DNA of 64,000 nucleotides from Candidatus Zixiibacteriota bacterium (GCA_016933695.1 JAFGAL010000020.1:100574-164573), one strand, 5' to 3'; shown: positions 49,699-59,219, numbered from the stretch's first letter. Made by a program: numbers and translations. Notes: generated from the letters alone by a model not told the origin.

Positions 49699-51774
49699 AT
49701 GGCTGACGGCTCGACCAATTTCCTGAACAGCCTGAACCGGCGCTCCGATATCGTACTGGCGTTCGGCGTGGTCGGCATCATCATGGTGCTGGTCATTCCG
49801 CTTCCGCCGGGTATGCTGGATTTCGCGCTGGCGTTCAATATCACCTTCTCGCTGGTGGTTCTGCTTTCGACGTTGTATGTCAAAAGTCCGCTCGATCTCT
49901 CGGTGTTTCCGGGCATGCTGCTGATCGTGACATTGATGCGTCTGGCACTCAATGTCGCGTCCACGCGTCTGATCCTCGGCACCGGATACGCCGGTGAAGT
50001 GATCAACTCCTTCGGCAATTTCGTCGTGCGCGGCAATTACGTGGTCGGCTTCATCATTTTCGTCATCCTGGTCATCATCCAGTTCGTCGTGATCACCAAG
50101 GGCGCCGGCCGCATCTCGGAAGTCGCCGCGCGATTCACGCTGGATGCCATGCCGGGCAAGCAGATGGCCATCGACGCCGATCTCAACGCCGGATTGATCG
50201 ATGAAAAGGACGCGCGAATTCGCCGCGATAATATCGCCAAAGAAGCCGACTTCTACGGTGCCATGGACGGTGCCTCGAAATTCGTGCGGGGCGATGCCAT
50301 CGCCGGGATTCTGATCACGATGATCAATATCGTCGGCGGTATTGTCATCGGTGTCATGATGCACGGCAATTCGGTCAGCGAGGCGATGCGCACGTATACC
50401 CTGCTTTCGATCGGTGACGGTCTCGTGACGCAAATTCCCGCGCTGATCGTCTCGACCTCAGCCGGTATTATCGTCACGCGGGCCGCTTCCGATTCCAACA
50501 TGGGTTCGGATCTGACTTCGCAACTCACCCGCCAGCCCCGGGCCATTCTGGTTGCGGCGGGGATGCTGATTATGTTCGGGATGGTGCCCGGCATGCCGAC
50601 AGTGCCGTTCTTGATGCTGGGTGCGCTGGTCGGCGTGGTCGGCTATCTGGCCAATGAAAGCCTGAAGAAAAAAGAACGCGAAGAAAAACTCGCAAAAGCC
50701 GAGGAAGGCGAAGGACCGGAGCCGGAACGTACTGAAGATTTATTAAAGGTCGATTTACTGGAAGTTGAAATCGGCTACGGGTTGATCCCGCTGGTCGATA
50801 CCAACCAGGGCGGCGACCTGCTTGACCGGGTGGCCACGATCCGCCGTCAAATGGCGCTCGATATGGGCATCATCGTCCCGCCGATTCGCATTCGCGATAA
50901 TATCCAGCTCAGCCCGAACCAGTACCGGGTCAAGATCAAGGGTATGACCGTTGCCTCGTACGAATTGATGCTGGATCATGTGCTGGCGATCAACCCCGGC
51001 ACCAACCGCAACGATCTCGAGGGATTCCGGACCACCGAACCGGCCTTTGGTTTGAGTGCGCTCTGGATTATCCCGAACCTGAAAGACGTCGCCGAGAGTC
51101 GCGGCTATACCATCGTGGAACCGTCGGCCGTGGTGGCGACGCATCTGACCGAAATCATCCGCGCCAACGGCGCCGATCTCCTGACGCGGCAGGATGTCGC
51201 ACATCTGATCGAGACGCTCAAGGAGGACTATCCCACCCTCGTGGAAAGCGTCATCCCCGAAGTGGTCCCGCTGTCGGTGGTACAGCGAGTGTTGCAGACC
51301 CTGCTGACCGAACGTATTCCGGTGCGCAACCTGCCGACGATCGTGGAGACCATTACCGATTACTACTCGGCCACCAAGGAGCCGGATATTCTCTCGGAAT
51401 ACGTGCGGATGGCGCTGAAACGGCAGATCACCGATTTGTACCGCGATCAGAAAAACAAGATTACCGTGTTTACGATAGACCCGGCGGTGGAGCAGATGCT
51501 TACCGACGCCGTGCAGAATACCAAACAGGGATTGATGCTGGTGACCTCGCCGGCCGATTCGGAACGGCTCCTCAAGGCGATCGGTACCGAAGTGGAACGC
51601 ATGAACTCCGCCGGGCAGAACCCGATCTGCCTGTGTTCGCCGAACATCCGCCTGGCCGTCAGACGACTCACCGAAACCGCCTATCCGCAGTTGGTCGTCC
51701 TGTCGTACAACGAAATCACCAATAACGTGGAAGTTGTCTCCCACGGAGTAGTGAGGCTGGATAATGATCATTAA
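49699..51774 (+). CDS. flhA: Flagellar export gate protein FlhA
   Basis: 691-residue export gate protein: membrane part (1-320) with the FHIPEP signature segment (MLLIVTLMRLALNVASTRLIL) and the conserved cytoplasmic linker (DAMPGKQMAIDADLNAGLI), then a large cytoplasmic domain (350-690) that docks chaperone-substrate complexes. Its 3' end overlaps flhF by 11 bases. Confidence 0.97.
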   Translation: MADGSTNFLNSLNRRSDIVLAFGVVGIIMVLVIPLPPGMLDFALAFNITFSLVVLLSTLYVKSPLDLSVFPGMLLIVTLMRLALNVASTRLILGTGYAGEVINSFGNFVVRGNYVVGFIIFVILVIIQFVVITKGAGRISEVAARFTLDAMPGKQMAIDADLNAGLIDEKDARIRRDNIAKEADFYGAMDGASKFVRGDAIAGILITMINIVGGIVIGVMMHGNSVSEAMRTYTLLSIGDGLVTQIPALIVSTSAGIIVTRAASDSNMGSDLTSQLTRQPRAILVAAGMLIMFGMVPGMPTVPFLMLGALVGVVGYLANESLKKKEREEKLAKAEEGEGPEPERTEDLLKVDLLEVEIGYGLIPLVDTNQGGDLLDRVATIRRQMALDMGIIVPPIRIRDNIQLSPNQYRVKIKGMTVASYELMLDHVLAINPGTNRNDLEGFRTTEPAFGLSALWIIPNLKDVAESRGYTIVEPSAVVATHLTEIIRANGADLLTRQDVAHLIETLKEDYPTLVESVIPEVVPLSVVQRVLQTLLTERIPVRNLPTIVETITDYYSATKEPDILSEYVRMALKRQITDLYRDQKNKITVFTIDPAVEQMLTDAVQNTKQGLMLVTSPADSERLLKAIGTEVERMNSAGQNPICLCSPNIRLAVRRLTETAYPQLVVLSYNEITNNVEVVSHGVVRLDNDH

Positions 51775-52882
51775 GTCATTCACCGCCGCGACGGCCGCCG
51801 CCGCCCTGAAATTGATCAGGGAGGAAATGGGCAGTGACGCCGTCATCCTGCGTACCCGCCTGAGCGGGACGGAGCCGGGCAATCCGGCCGGAAAACGGGT
51901 CGAGGTTACCGCCTGTATCGACGAAGCGGCCGCCCGGAAGCCGGTTGCCGCCCGCAGTATGGCGGAAATTGTGGCTGACAACGACGAACCTCCCGTCGTG
52001 ACGACGCAGTCAGCCGCTCCCCGCCGGACGACCGCCGATCTCGGCTCTCGTCTCGATAAAACCTTGAATTTCATGTTGCAGGCCCAGCGTTCGCCGGTGA
52101 CGCCGTACGATTGCGATCCCGGATTGCTTCCGGCGTTTCTGGAACTGGTGGACGCCGATGTGCCGCTCGATATCGCCCGGCAGTATGTGATGGATGCCGA
52201 AAGACAACTGAGCACCGGTGCCGTTCCGGCCGATGTGATCCGTCGCGTGGTTGGCGACGACCTGCGCGCCGGGATCGCCTCCGATATCGACTTTCGACCC
52301 GGTCTGACCGTGGCGTTTGTCGGTTCCAGCGGTTCGGGGAAAACCTCGGCGCTGGCCAAACTGGCGGCCGATCTAACGGTCACCATGCGCAAGAAAGTCA
52401 AGTTGGCGTCGCTCGATGACAGAAAAATCTCCGCCTACGAGGAAATCGGCGGCTATGCCGATATTCTCGAAATTCCGCTGGAAGCGGCTGGCCGGATCAG
52501 CTCAAGACGCGATGACGACGCCGTTTTGCTGGTCGATACCCCGTCGATTCCACTGTCGCCGTCGGCGTCGGAACCGGATTTCGCGCAGATGGTGCACCAT
52601 TTGCATCCCGACGTGATCTTTCTGGTCTTCTCGGTTGCCACCCGTGCCAATGACCTGATCGATGCGGTGACGACGTTCGATTCGATCCGTCCCACGCATC
52701 TGCTCGCCAGTCATCTCGATGAAGTCGCTCGCTGGGGCGGTATTACTGCCATGACCAAATATCTCGATATCCCGCTGGCCTATATCACCGATGCGCCGGG
52801 AGGCGTGGGACGTTTGCACATTCCCGATCCCGGTCTCATCGCGGCCAGACTGCTGAACAGCAGGGGAGGGCAGAATGAATAG
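51764..52882 (+). CDS. flhF: FlhF-like SRP-family GTPase with altered G motifs
   Basis: Membrane-targeting SRP-type GTPase that fixes the number and position of flagella. Of 372 residues, about 1-100 are the variable B domain, then helices (N domain) and the G domain from about 180. G1 is GSSGSGKTSALAKLAADL. G3, usually DTAGR, reads VDTPSIP, and G4, usually TKxD, reads SHLDE; guanine specificity may be weakened. Gene order flhA-flhF-flhG-fliA supports the name. It overlaps flhG by eight bases. Confidence 0.82.
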   Translation: MIIKSFTAATAAAALKLIREEMGSDAVILRTRLSGTEPGNPAGKRVEVTACIDEAAARKPVAARSMAEIVADNDEPPVVTTQSAAPRRTTADLGSRLDKTLNFMLQAQRSPVTPYDCDPGLLPAFLELVDADVPLDIARQYVMDAERQLSTGAVPADVIRRVVGDDLRAGIASDIDFRPGLTVAFVGSSGSGKTSALAKLAADLTVTMRKKVKLASLDDRKISAYEEIGGYADILEIPLEAAGRISSRRDDDAVLLVDTPSIPLSPSASEPDFAQMVHHLHPDVIFLVFSVATRANDLIDAVTTFDSIRPTHLLASHLDEVARWGGITAMTKYLDIPLAYITDAPGGVGRLHIPDPGLIAARLLNSRGGQNE

Positions 52883-53732
52883 AATGACAATACGCACTGC
52901 CGGTCAACTCCATCGTCCTCTGCTGGTGGCGGTGGTCTCCGGCAAGGGCGGGGTCGGCAAATCGGTTATCGCGTTTAATCTGGCGCGACAGTTGGCTGAC
53001 ACGGGAAGCCCGACTCTGCTGGTCGATTGCGACTGGCATTTCGGCAATGCTCATGTCCTGGCCAATGTAATCCCGGCTGGTGCGCCCGTTACCACCATGA
53101 CCGCCGACATGGATTTGGCGGCAGTCGTGACGCCGGTGGCAAAAAACCTTGACCTGATCGCGACACCGTCGGCTTATGAAACCAACACCGACACGACCGC
53201 TATCACCCTGCACGATATTTTGAAACGGATTTCGAACGCGGGATCATCGTACGATGCCATCCTGCTGGATACGCCGTCGGGGAATATCGACATCATCTCG
53301 CAGGTCACCGGCTTGGCCGATATCAACCTGATCGTGGTGGTTCCGGAACTGACCGCGATCTCCGACGGCTATGGCCTGTTCAAATACCTGGCCAAAGCGG
53401 ATCGTCATACGGCCGCGCATATTCTGGTCAATCGGGCGCAAAACGGCAATGACGCCGAGTATATCCGGCGCAAACTGATTTTTCTGGCCGGCAAATTTCT
53501 CCACAAGGTGCCGTTCGATGCCGGATATCTGCCCGAAGATACAACCGTCATCGACGCGGTGGCCCATCAGGCCGCGGTGGCGGATATCAATGCCGAAGCG
53601 CCGGTTATGACCGGCCTGGCGGCGCTTGCCGACTATGTTCGCCGCGAAATGGCCGATTCCCGATCGGGGGCGGCGGTTTCGAGCAGTCAACCGGTAAATT
53701 CTGAAACCTTTTTAGCCGATATAAGGGAATAG
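52875..53732 (+). CDS. flhG: FlhG/FleN-like MinD-family ATPase
   Basis: A 285-residue MinD-type ATPase regulating flagellar number with FlhF. The deviant Walker A is SGKGGVGKSVIAFNLA; switch regions follow (LLVDCDWHFGNAH, ILLDTPSGNIDI). The C-terminus has no clear amphipathic membrane-targeting helix. It directly precedes the sigma-28 gene. Confidence 0.85.
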   Translation: MNRMTIRTAGQLHRPLLVAVVSGKGGVGKSVIAFNLARQLADTGSPTLLVDCDWHFGNAHVLANVIPAGAPVTTMTADMDLAAVVTPVAKNLDLIATPSAYETNTDTTAITLHDILKRISNAGSSYDAILLDTPSGNIDIISQVTGLADINLIVVVPELTAISDGYGLFKYLAKADRHTAAHILVNRAQNGNDAEYIRRKLIFLAGKFLHKVPFDAGYLPEDTTVIDAVAHQAAVADINAEAPVMTGLAALADYVRREMADSRSGAAVSSSQPVNSETFLADIRE

Positions 53733-53739
53733 CATTCTT

Positions 53740-54615
53740 ATGATTAGCACGCAAAAAGAACGTTCGAAACGGGGGGGGACGAAGGAAGCCAAGACTGAGC
53801 GCGTCTCCGTGTACAAAGCCCGGGAGATCCGCCAGCAGGCGAAGAAACCGTCTGATGCCACGCTGGACTGGTTGCGTTATCAACGGTCCGGTTGTCCCGA
53901 TCTGCGAGCCAAACTGCTGAAGAAATATCTTCCGCTGGTTCGCAATGTGGCGGGACGCATGGCCATTGGTTTTCCGCGATCTGTCGAAATGTCCGATCTG
54001 GTCAACACCGGCGTGATCGGCCTGGTGGAGGCGTTCAGCAATTTCGATCCGGATCGAGGCGTGAAATTTGAAACCTATGCGGTGCCGCGTATTCGAGGTG
54101 CTATTCTTGACGAACTGCGAGCCCTTGACTGGGTTCCGCGGTCGACCCGGGCCCGCTCCCGGGAGATCGAGCGCGCGGTGGTATCGCTTGAAAACGACAA
54201 CGGTCGCAAACCCAGCAACGCCGAACTGGCCGACAAGCTGGGATATACCATCGAAGAGTTGATGCTGGCGATGGGAGATGTGTGCAACAGCTCCCTGCTT
54301 TCACTCGATGAGACCGTGTACAAAGAGGAGGATAACCACCAGGTGCCACGAATCGAAACCGTCAGCGATACCTCGCGCTCGTCAGCGCTGGGTGATCTGG
54401 AAAAACTGGAACTGCGTTCGTTTCTGGTTACGGCCATGGAGAAACTCACCGAGCAGGAAAAACTGGTGATTGCGCTGTACTATTTCGAGGAATTGACCCT
54501 CAAGGAAATCGGCGAAGTGATGTCGATTTCGGAATCGCGCGTTTCGCAGATACACACCAAGGCCGTCCTGAAACTGCGTTGCATGATTAAAGAGCGGTTT
54601 GCTCTCACGGGATAA
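53740..54615 (+). CDS. fliA: Flagellar sigma factor FliA (sigma-28)
   Basis: A 291-residue sigma factor of the FliA/WhiG group that transcribes late flagellar genes. It has a ~35-residue basic N-terminal extension, sigma-2 (KKYLPLVRNVAGRMAIGFP, NTGVIGLVEAFSNFDPDRG, FETYAVPRIRGAILDELRALDWVPR), sigma-3 and sigma-4 (LTLKEIGEVMSISESRVSQIHTKAV). No FlgM is visible in the window. Confidence 0.95.
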   Translation: MISTQKERSKRGGTKEAKTERVSVYKAREIRQQAKKPSDATLDWLRYQRSGCPDLRAKLLKKYLPLVRNVAGRMAIGFPRSVEMSDLVNTGVIGLVEAFSNFDPDRGVKFETYAVPRIRGAILDELRALDWVPRSTRARSREIERAVVSLENDNGRKPSNAELADKLGYTIEELMLAMGDVCNSSLLSLDETVYKEEDNHQVPRIETVSDTSRSSALGDLEKLELRSFLVTAMEKLTEQEKLVIALYYFEELTLKEIGEVMSISESRVSQIHTKAVLKLRCMIKERFALTG

Positions 54616-54629
54616 AAAAAGGATGCGTT

Positions 54630-54938
54630 ATGGTGGATTCGTTAAACAGTGCCGCCGATGTGCTTTCCAAAACCGAACTGGTCAGTAAGATGCAACAAAA
54701 GCAAAAGGCCGCGTCGGAAATGGAACAGCGCCAGGCGATCTCGACCGTCAAGCGGAAGACTGCATCGGATAGCGAACGCACCAGGGAAGCCAGCGAAAGC
54801 GACCAGGTAATCATCAGTCGGGAGAACCCGAGGCAGAACGGCGGAAAAAAGGAAAAACGCGAAAAGCTCAATGACGAGGCCACGGACGGCGATGATGCCG
54901 ACGAGACCGAAGGCGGGCATCTGGACATGAAGGCGTAA
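54630..54938 (+). CDS. Small charged protein of unknown function
   Basis: 102 residues, Lys/Glu/Asp/Ser-rich and probably mostly disordered (KMQQKQKAASEMEQRQAIS, then an acidic end). No family recognised. It follows fliA by 14 bases and precedes a small membrane protein. Low complexity, but its place in a tight operon and a clear start make a gene likely. Confidence 0.6.
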   Translation: MVDSLNSAADVLSKTELVSKMQQKQKAASEMEQRQAISTVKRKTASDSERTREASESDQVIISRENPRQNGGKKEKREKLNDEATDGDDADETEGGHLDMKA

Positions 54939-54953
54939 GAGGAGATCAACACC

Positions 54954-55397
54954 ATGGAAATAGGAATTTCAAACGAGATGTTGCGGGATATCGGATTGAA
55001 CCTGGCCGGCTTTCTGGCGGCCGGAGGCATGCTCGGTATCGTCTATTCACTGTTTTTCCGCCGGGCCCGGACCGAAACCGTCACGGAAGCGAAGCCGGCG
55101 TTGCAGCCGGCCGCGCCACCGGTCGTTGCCGATCGCATCGCGCCGAAAGACGAACATCTGGAATTTATCGACCTTAAACATATGACCTGGAATACCAATA
55201 CCAACAGCCGCACCCGTACCTCCCGGTCCGCGGGCCGCCCCGCCCGCGACCGTCAGGACGTCCTGCGTCTGGCCAAACAGTTGCTGACTCAGAAGCATGA
55301 GGAACGCGAACTGAAACAGAAGCTTCCGATTACGGATGCCGAACTGGCCATGACCAGACGCACGGTGAATCTTGAAGGTGCGGGGAGGAGTGCATAA
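54954..55397 (+). CDS. Single-pass membrane protein in the SwrB position
   Basis: 147 residues: short outside segment, one membrane helix (about 14-36, LNLAGFLAAGGMLGIVYSLFF), a disordered linker and a cytoplasmic end RQDVLRLAKQLLTQKHEERELKQKLPITDAELAM, which resembles the helix-turn-helix-like tail of SwrB/DUF6115 proteins found right after the sigma gene in the fla/che operon of Bacillus. The resemblance is by position and layout; it is not proven. GAGGAG precedes the ATG. Ends in an overlap with the DUF2225 gene. Confidence 0.6.
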   Translation: MEIGISNEMLRDIGLNLAGFLAAGGMLGIVYSLFFRRARTETVTEAKPALQPAAPPVVADRIAPKDEHLEFIDLKHMTWNTNTNSRTRTSRSAGRPARDRQDVLRLAKQLLTQKHEERELKQKLPITDAELAMTRRTVNLEGAGRSA

Positions 55398-56581
55398 TGA
55401 CCACCGAATCACCGTTTTTCCTTACTAAAATCGAGTGCCCGATTTGCAAAACCATCAATGAGTTTGAAACCATCAAGGTGGGCGCGTATACCGAACGGGA
55501 CCGGGACACCGATTTCTGCCCCACCGACCGTATCTGGCGCAACTCCCGCTATCAGGCGTATAATCCCCTGTTGTTTTTCACGGCCACCTGCGCGCATTGT
55601 TTTTACACTCGGGAATTCACCGCGGGATTCAAGGAATGGAAAGAGGACGCCTATTTCAAAACCTACCGACTGAAATCGGTCAAGCAAAAGCATTTGAATC
55701 TTCTGGCCGAGGCCGACTCGATCATTCGTACCATTGGTGAAGTGCTCGACAGCAACCGCTATCCCAACGAAACCGCCATCTTGAAATTACTGCTGGCGAT
55801 TATCGACGAGTCGCTCAACGACCGCAGGATCGACCTTGATCTGGGACGGTTCTACCTGCGCATCGGCTGGATTTTTCGCGATATGAATCGCGGCGACAAT
55901 CCCGGCACGGCCGCAGTCAGGAATTTTGTCTCCGGCATTCAGAAACAACTGGAGACGGTGCGTGAGACGCTGGAGAACCTGCGCCTTCACACCACCGAAC
56001 TGGAAGCCGCCACCTCGGCTCAACTCAACGATGCCAATCAGTCGGCGGATATGCAGTCGCAGTTGTACCCGATCAAGGAAAAGTATGATGTCGAACTGGA
56101 AGGATTGCGGCAGTTGTATGACGATATCGCCGAACGGCTGGAATCGCTCCGGGACGTGGCCCGGGAACACCAGCAGACGTCGCTGGGCGTGACCGACAAC
56201 GGCGCGTCGCCGGGATTCGCGAACCATCCGTCGTTCCGACATTTCCTGTCGCAGTTGTCGTCTCAATGGGACGGGATTCCGCTCGATGAAAAAGAAGCCC
56301 TGACCTGGGCTGTCAAGTACTACGTGGCGGCCTACAAGGAGGGGCGCGATATCGGCCACGGCAATCAGCAGATTCAGGCGTCGTATTTGATCGCCGAGTT
56401 GTCCCGACGGATCAATGACTACGATCAGGCCAAGGAATATTTCAACAATACAATCAGAACCGGTCAGGAGTTCATTTACAAGCATCGCCGGGATCAGAGC
56501 CGCACCGCGCTGGCGCGGAAGATTCTCGAACTGGCGATTGAACAGGGCCGGTTGAACATGACGGAAGCCGCGACGGTATAG
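55397..56581 (+). CDS. DUF2225 protein with helical C-terminal repeats
   Basis: 394 residues. The N-terminus has paired cysteines C14/C17, C41 and C65/C68 (ECPICKTINEFETIKV, DFCP, TCAHC), a probable zinc-binding DUF2225 module. Two TPR-like helical regions follow, around 120-180 and in the C-terminal 130 residues (LTWAVKYYVAAYKEGRD, LIAELSRRINDYDQAKEYFNNTI). A coiled coil lies between. Its role is unknown; it lies directly before three PilZ genes. Confidence 0.7.
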   Translation: MTTESPFFLTKIECPICKTINEFETIKVGAYTERDRDTDFCPTDRIWRNSRYQAYNPLLFFTATCAHCFYTREFTAGFKEWKEDAYFKTYRLKSVKQKHLNLLAEADSIIRTIGEVLDSNRYPNETAILKLLLAIIDESLNDRRIDLDLGRFYLRIGWIFRDMNRGDNPGTAAVRNFVSGIQKQLETVRETLENLRLHTTELEAATSAQLNDANQSADMQSQLYPIKEKYDVELEGLRQLYDDIAERLESLRDVAREHQQTSLGVTDNGASPGFANHPSFRHFLSQLSSQWDGIPLDEKEALTWAVKYYVAAYKEGRDIGHGNQQIQASYLIAELSRRINDYDQAKEYFNNTIRTGQEFIYKHRRDQSRTALARKILELAIEQGRLNMTEAATV

Positions 56582-56592
56582 GAGAGCATGCG

Positions 56593-57333
56593 TTGAACAC
56601 CGCGACCGGAAAAAACCGAGTACCTTTGGATCCCTGGGAGAAGATTCAAATCGTCTCAATGGACGAAAAGGATGAGGGGGTTTACCTGTCTCGTGTTGAG
56701 GATTTCAATCGCGAAGGCATTATCATTTCACGGCCGACGTATGTCGGCGGCAAAAAACTGCTGGCCGCCAATTCGCAGGTGTACGTGCAATACCGGCGGC
56801 CGGATGCCATGTATCAGTTCTCCGCATACATGAAACCGTCCGGTCAGTACGGCGACCAGACCATGCAATTGTACAAACTGGGAAATATCGAACGGGTTCA
56901 GCGTCGCCAGTACGTCCGCGTCAATTACCGGGGTAAACTGAAATACGCCCTGCTTAAAGTTATCCCGAACGGAATGGATCAGCTATCCTGGCACATGTCG
57001 GAGACATTGAATCTGTCGGCCGGCGGCCTGTTGATGTCGGTCGATGACGACGTCGAGGAAAAAAACCTGATGCTGGTGCGCCTTGACCATGCCAGTCAGG
57101 TGGGACTGCCCGGGCTGGTGGCGGCGGTGTGTCGACGGCTGGTCAAGCATGAAGAAAGAAAATTCGCGGGAGTGGAGTTTATCACGAAGGAATCACTGAA
57201 CGAATACTTTTCCGCCGCCGATCTGAAAAAACTTCCGACCCAGATCGGTCAGTTCAACGCCCGCATGCAGAACAAGCTGGTACGATTTGTCTTCGATGAG
57301 CAGATTAGAGAACGTCAAAAAGGATTATTGTGA
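56593..57333 (+). CDS. PilZ-domain protein (YcgR-like), copy 1
   Basis: A 246-residue cytoplasmic protein: an N-terminal YcgR-like beta barrel (PLDPWEKIQIVSMDEKDEG) and a PilZ domain with RRQYVRV (RxxxR) and NLSAGGLLM (NxSxxG), the two c-di-GMP motifs. Proteins of this layout slow the motor by binding FliG/MotA. TTG start at 56593 behind GGAGAGC. It overlaps or abuts the next gene. Confidence 0.83.
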   Translation: MNTATGKNRVPLDPWEKIQIVSMDEKDEGVYLSRVEDFNREGIIISRPTYVGGKKLLAANSQVYVQYRRPDAMYQFSAYMKPSGQYGDQTMQLYKLGNIERVQRRQYVRVNYRGKLKYALLKVIPNGMDQLSWHMSETLNLSAGGLLMSVDDDVEEKNLMLVRLDHASQVGLPGLVAAVCRRLVKHEERKFAGVEFITKESLNEYFSAADLKKLPTQIGQFNARMQNKLVRFVFDEQIRERQKGLL

Positions 57334-58061
57334 TGGCGCAGGATATTGTCGTGGTAAAGGGGGCCGAAATCGATTTCTCCGGGCTGGTGGGACGGGAGAT
57401 CATGTTGCGAACCGACCAGTTTCCCGGAAAAAGCCTCAGCACCAGGGTGATGGCGATTCGTGATAACAGCCTGGTTATCGACCGCTCCGGATCGGGCGGC
57501 CTGATCGACCAGTTGATTCACAATCAGCCGCTCGAAGTCTATTTCCAGTTGAAAGGACAGCCGGCCAGATTCATGTCGGTGCTCGCGTGTCCCAGAGAGG
57601 GGCGTCTGCAAATTCCGATCGGCCAAGAAATTTATCCCGAGGGACGACGCAAGTTCGAGCGCGTGGATGTTGTCAGCGACGTCCAGTTAACCCTGTTCGA
57701 CGAGCAAAGCATTGGCGCGGTTCGATTGAACCGCCTGAAATGGCTGGAGACCAAAACGATCAATGTCTCCGGCGGTGGGATGCTGGTCACGCTTCCCCTG
57801 CAGGTTGTCAGCGATCATTACCTGATTTTGCACCTGCAGTTGGAGGATGTCGAATTGCCGAAGCTGATGGTGGGACGGACCAGACATGTCACCATCACCG
57901 AAAAATACCAGAGCCTGGTGGGAGTGGAGTTTATCGTGCGCGAGGATCGTTTCGCCAAGGTTCCCAAGTCGATCATTCGGCACTTGCCGGTTAAACTGTT
58001 TGACTTCTGCACCGATTCCCGTGACGAACTGGATCGATACCTGATACAGGTCAACAAATAA
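57333..58061 (+). CDS. PilZ-domain protein, copy 2
   Basis: 242 residues with a YcgR-like N-terminal barrel (about 1-100) and PilZ motifs RRKFERV and NVSGGGML. The start is the ATG at 57333, overlapping the previous stop (an earlier GTG at 57330 is in frame). Similar in plan to copy 1 but clearly diverged, so a family duplication. Confidence 0.8.
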   Translation: MAQDIVVVKGAEIDFSGLVGREIMLRTDQFPGKSLSTRVMAIRDNSLVIDRSGSGGLIDQLIHNQPLEVYFQLKGQPARFMSVLACPREGRLQIPIGQEIYPEGRRKFERVDVVSDVQLTLFDEQSIGAVRLNRLKWLETKTINVSGGGMLVTLPLQVVSDHYLILHLQLEDVELPKLMVGRTRHVTITEKYQSLVGVEFIVREDRFAKVPKSIIRHLPVKLFDFCTDSRDELDRYLIQVNK

Positions 58062-58083
58062 AGAGATGATAAAGGAGTTAATC

Positions 58084-58617
58084 ATGGATGATACCCGTAA
58101 CAAAGTTATTTCGGATATCGACGCCGGTGAGAATGTGATGTCGGTCAAGCCGCCGTTCCAGTTACTGCATGATCAGCAACGGCGGTATATCCGGCTGGAG
58201 ATTTCGGAACCGATCACATACACGGTCGTCAAAAACAACACCGGCGGATTCTGGCCCCAGGGCGACGGTCCGGTGTACGACGGCAGTATCCTCAACCTGT
58301 CGGCGGGCGGGGTGTTGATTTCCTCGGTCGATCCGGTCGAGGAGGGAAGCCTGTTGGTGCTTCAGATGAAACTGCAGGATGTCGAAATGCTCGAAAATGT
58401 CATCGGACTGGTGAAACGATGTGACGGTGACTACGGAGACTGGCTGATCGGCGTGGAGTTTTTGAGTAACGACCAGCTTCAGGACCGCCTCAGCTCCGCC
58501 GAACTCGACATGATCGTCGCGGATATCGCGCCGTTCGACATTCGTCTCCGCGAAGTCCTCGCCAAATACGTGTACCATAAACGCGTCAATGCAACGAACC
58601 GAGGAAAAGACCGATGA
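58084..58617 (+). CDS. PilZ-domain protein, copy 3 (short)
   Basis: 177 residues: a short N-terminal arm and a PilZ domain with RRYIRLE and NLSAGGVLI, with no YcgR N-terminal barrel. The ATG at 58084 lies seven bases after AAAGGAG; an earlier ATG at 58066 has no such site. Its stop overlaps the next gene (ATGA). Confidence 0.8.
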   Translation: MDDTRNKVISDIDAGENVMSVKPPFQLLHDQQRRYIRLEISEPITYTVVKNNTGGFWPQGDGPVYDGSILNLSAGGVLISSVDPVEEGSLLVLQMKLQDVEMLENVIGLVKRCDGDYGDWLIGVEFLSNDQLQDRLSSAELDMIVADIAPFDIRLREVLAKYVYHKRVNATNRGKDR

Positions 58618-59219
58618 ACCAACGCGTGTTCATGACTATGGCGACGGTCGTACTCCTGGCCTCGACGCTTTTCGCCGGTGAGGGGATCATGATGTCCGTC
58701 ACGACCCCGCCGTGTTACTGGGCGGATTCGCATCTGGAGGAAATCCTCGGGATCGACCTGTCGACCATTACCAATATCCCGGTGATCTGGCTGGACACGA
58801 CCGACAGCCTGCGCCCGACTGGTGATCCGCAGGCGACGTTTGCGGATTTAACCGCATACGGCCGCCGCCACGGCGGACGGTACCTGGTCGAGGTGATCAT
58901 CGATCGCATTGACCTGGAAAAACGCAAAAAGACGGTCGTGCCGTTTTTGGTCTTTCGCTATCGCGTGTTCGCGGTGATTACCGGAACCCTGCGCATTATC
59001 GATGTCGAAGAGGACAACCTGCTTAACATTCGGGCCCTGCAGTTTGAATTGCAGGCTTCGGAAAAAGTACAGCTGATCGATGACGACGAGGACCATCCCG
59101 CGCTACTGCTTCCGGCCGACGCCCGGATGCGGCTTCTGCGACGCCTCGATGAACGTGCGGCGGGAGAACTATGCATGGAAATCAGACGATTAACGCGAGG
59201 GACGTACTTTGGTGGTTGA
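58614..59219 (+). CDS. Exported protein of unknown function
   Basis: 201 residues with a signal peptide (about 1-22, ending TLFAGE). The body is globular, with alternating strands and helices (GRYLVEVIIDRIDLEKRKK, VFAVITGTLRIIDVEEDN), and ends in a charged helix (LLRRLDERAAGELCMEI). The plan recalls DUF-type periplasmic motility proteins, but I do not recognise the family. Overlaps both neighbours, so it belongs to the operon. Confidence 0.6.
   Translation: MNQRVFMTMATVVLLASTLFAGEGIMMSVTTPPCYWADSHLEEILGIDLSTITNIPVIWLDTTDSLRPTGDPQATFADLTAYGRRHGGRYLVEVIIDRIDLEKRKKTVVPFLVFRYRVFAVITGTLRIIDVEEDNLLNIRALQFELQASEKVQLIDDDEDHPALLLPADARMRLLRRLDERAAGELCMEIRRLTRGTYFGG

Noticed and set aside
50755..52401. 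548-codon minus-strand frame opposite flhA-flhF
   Set aside because: Same reasons: antisense to certain genes, no recognisable domain.
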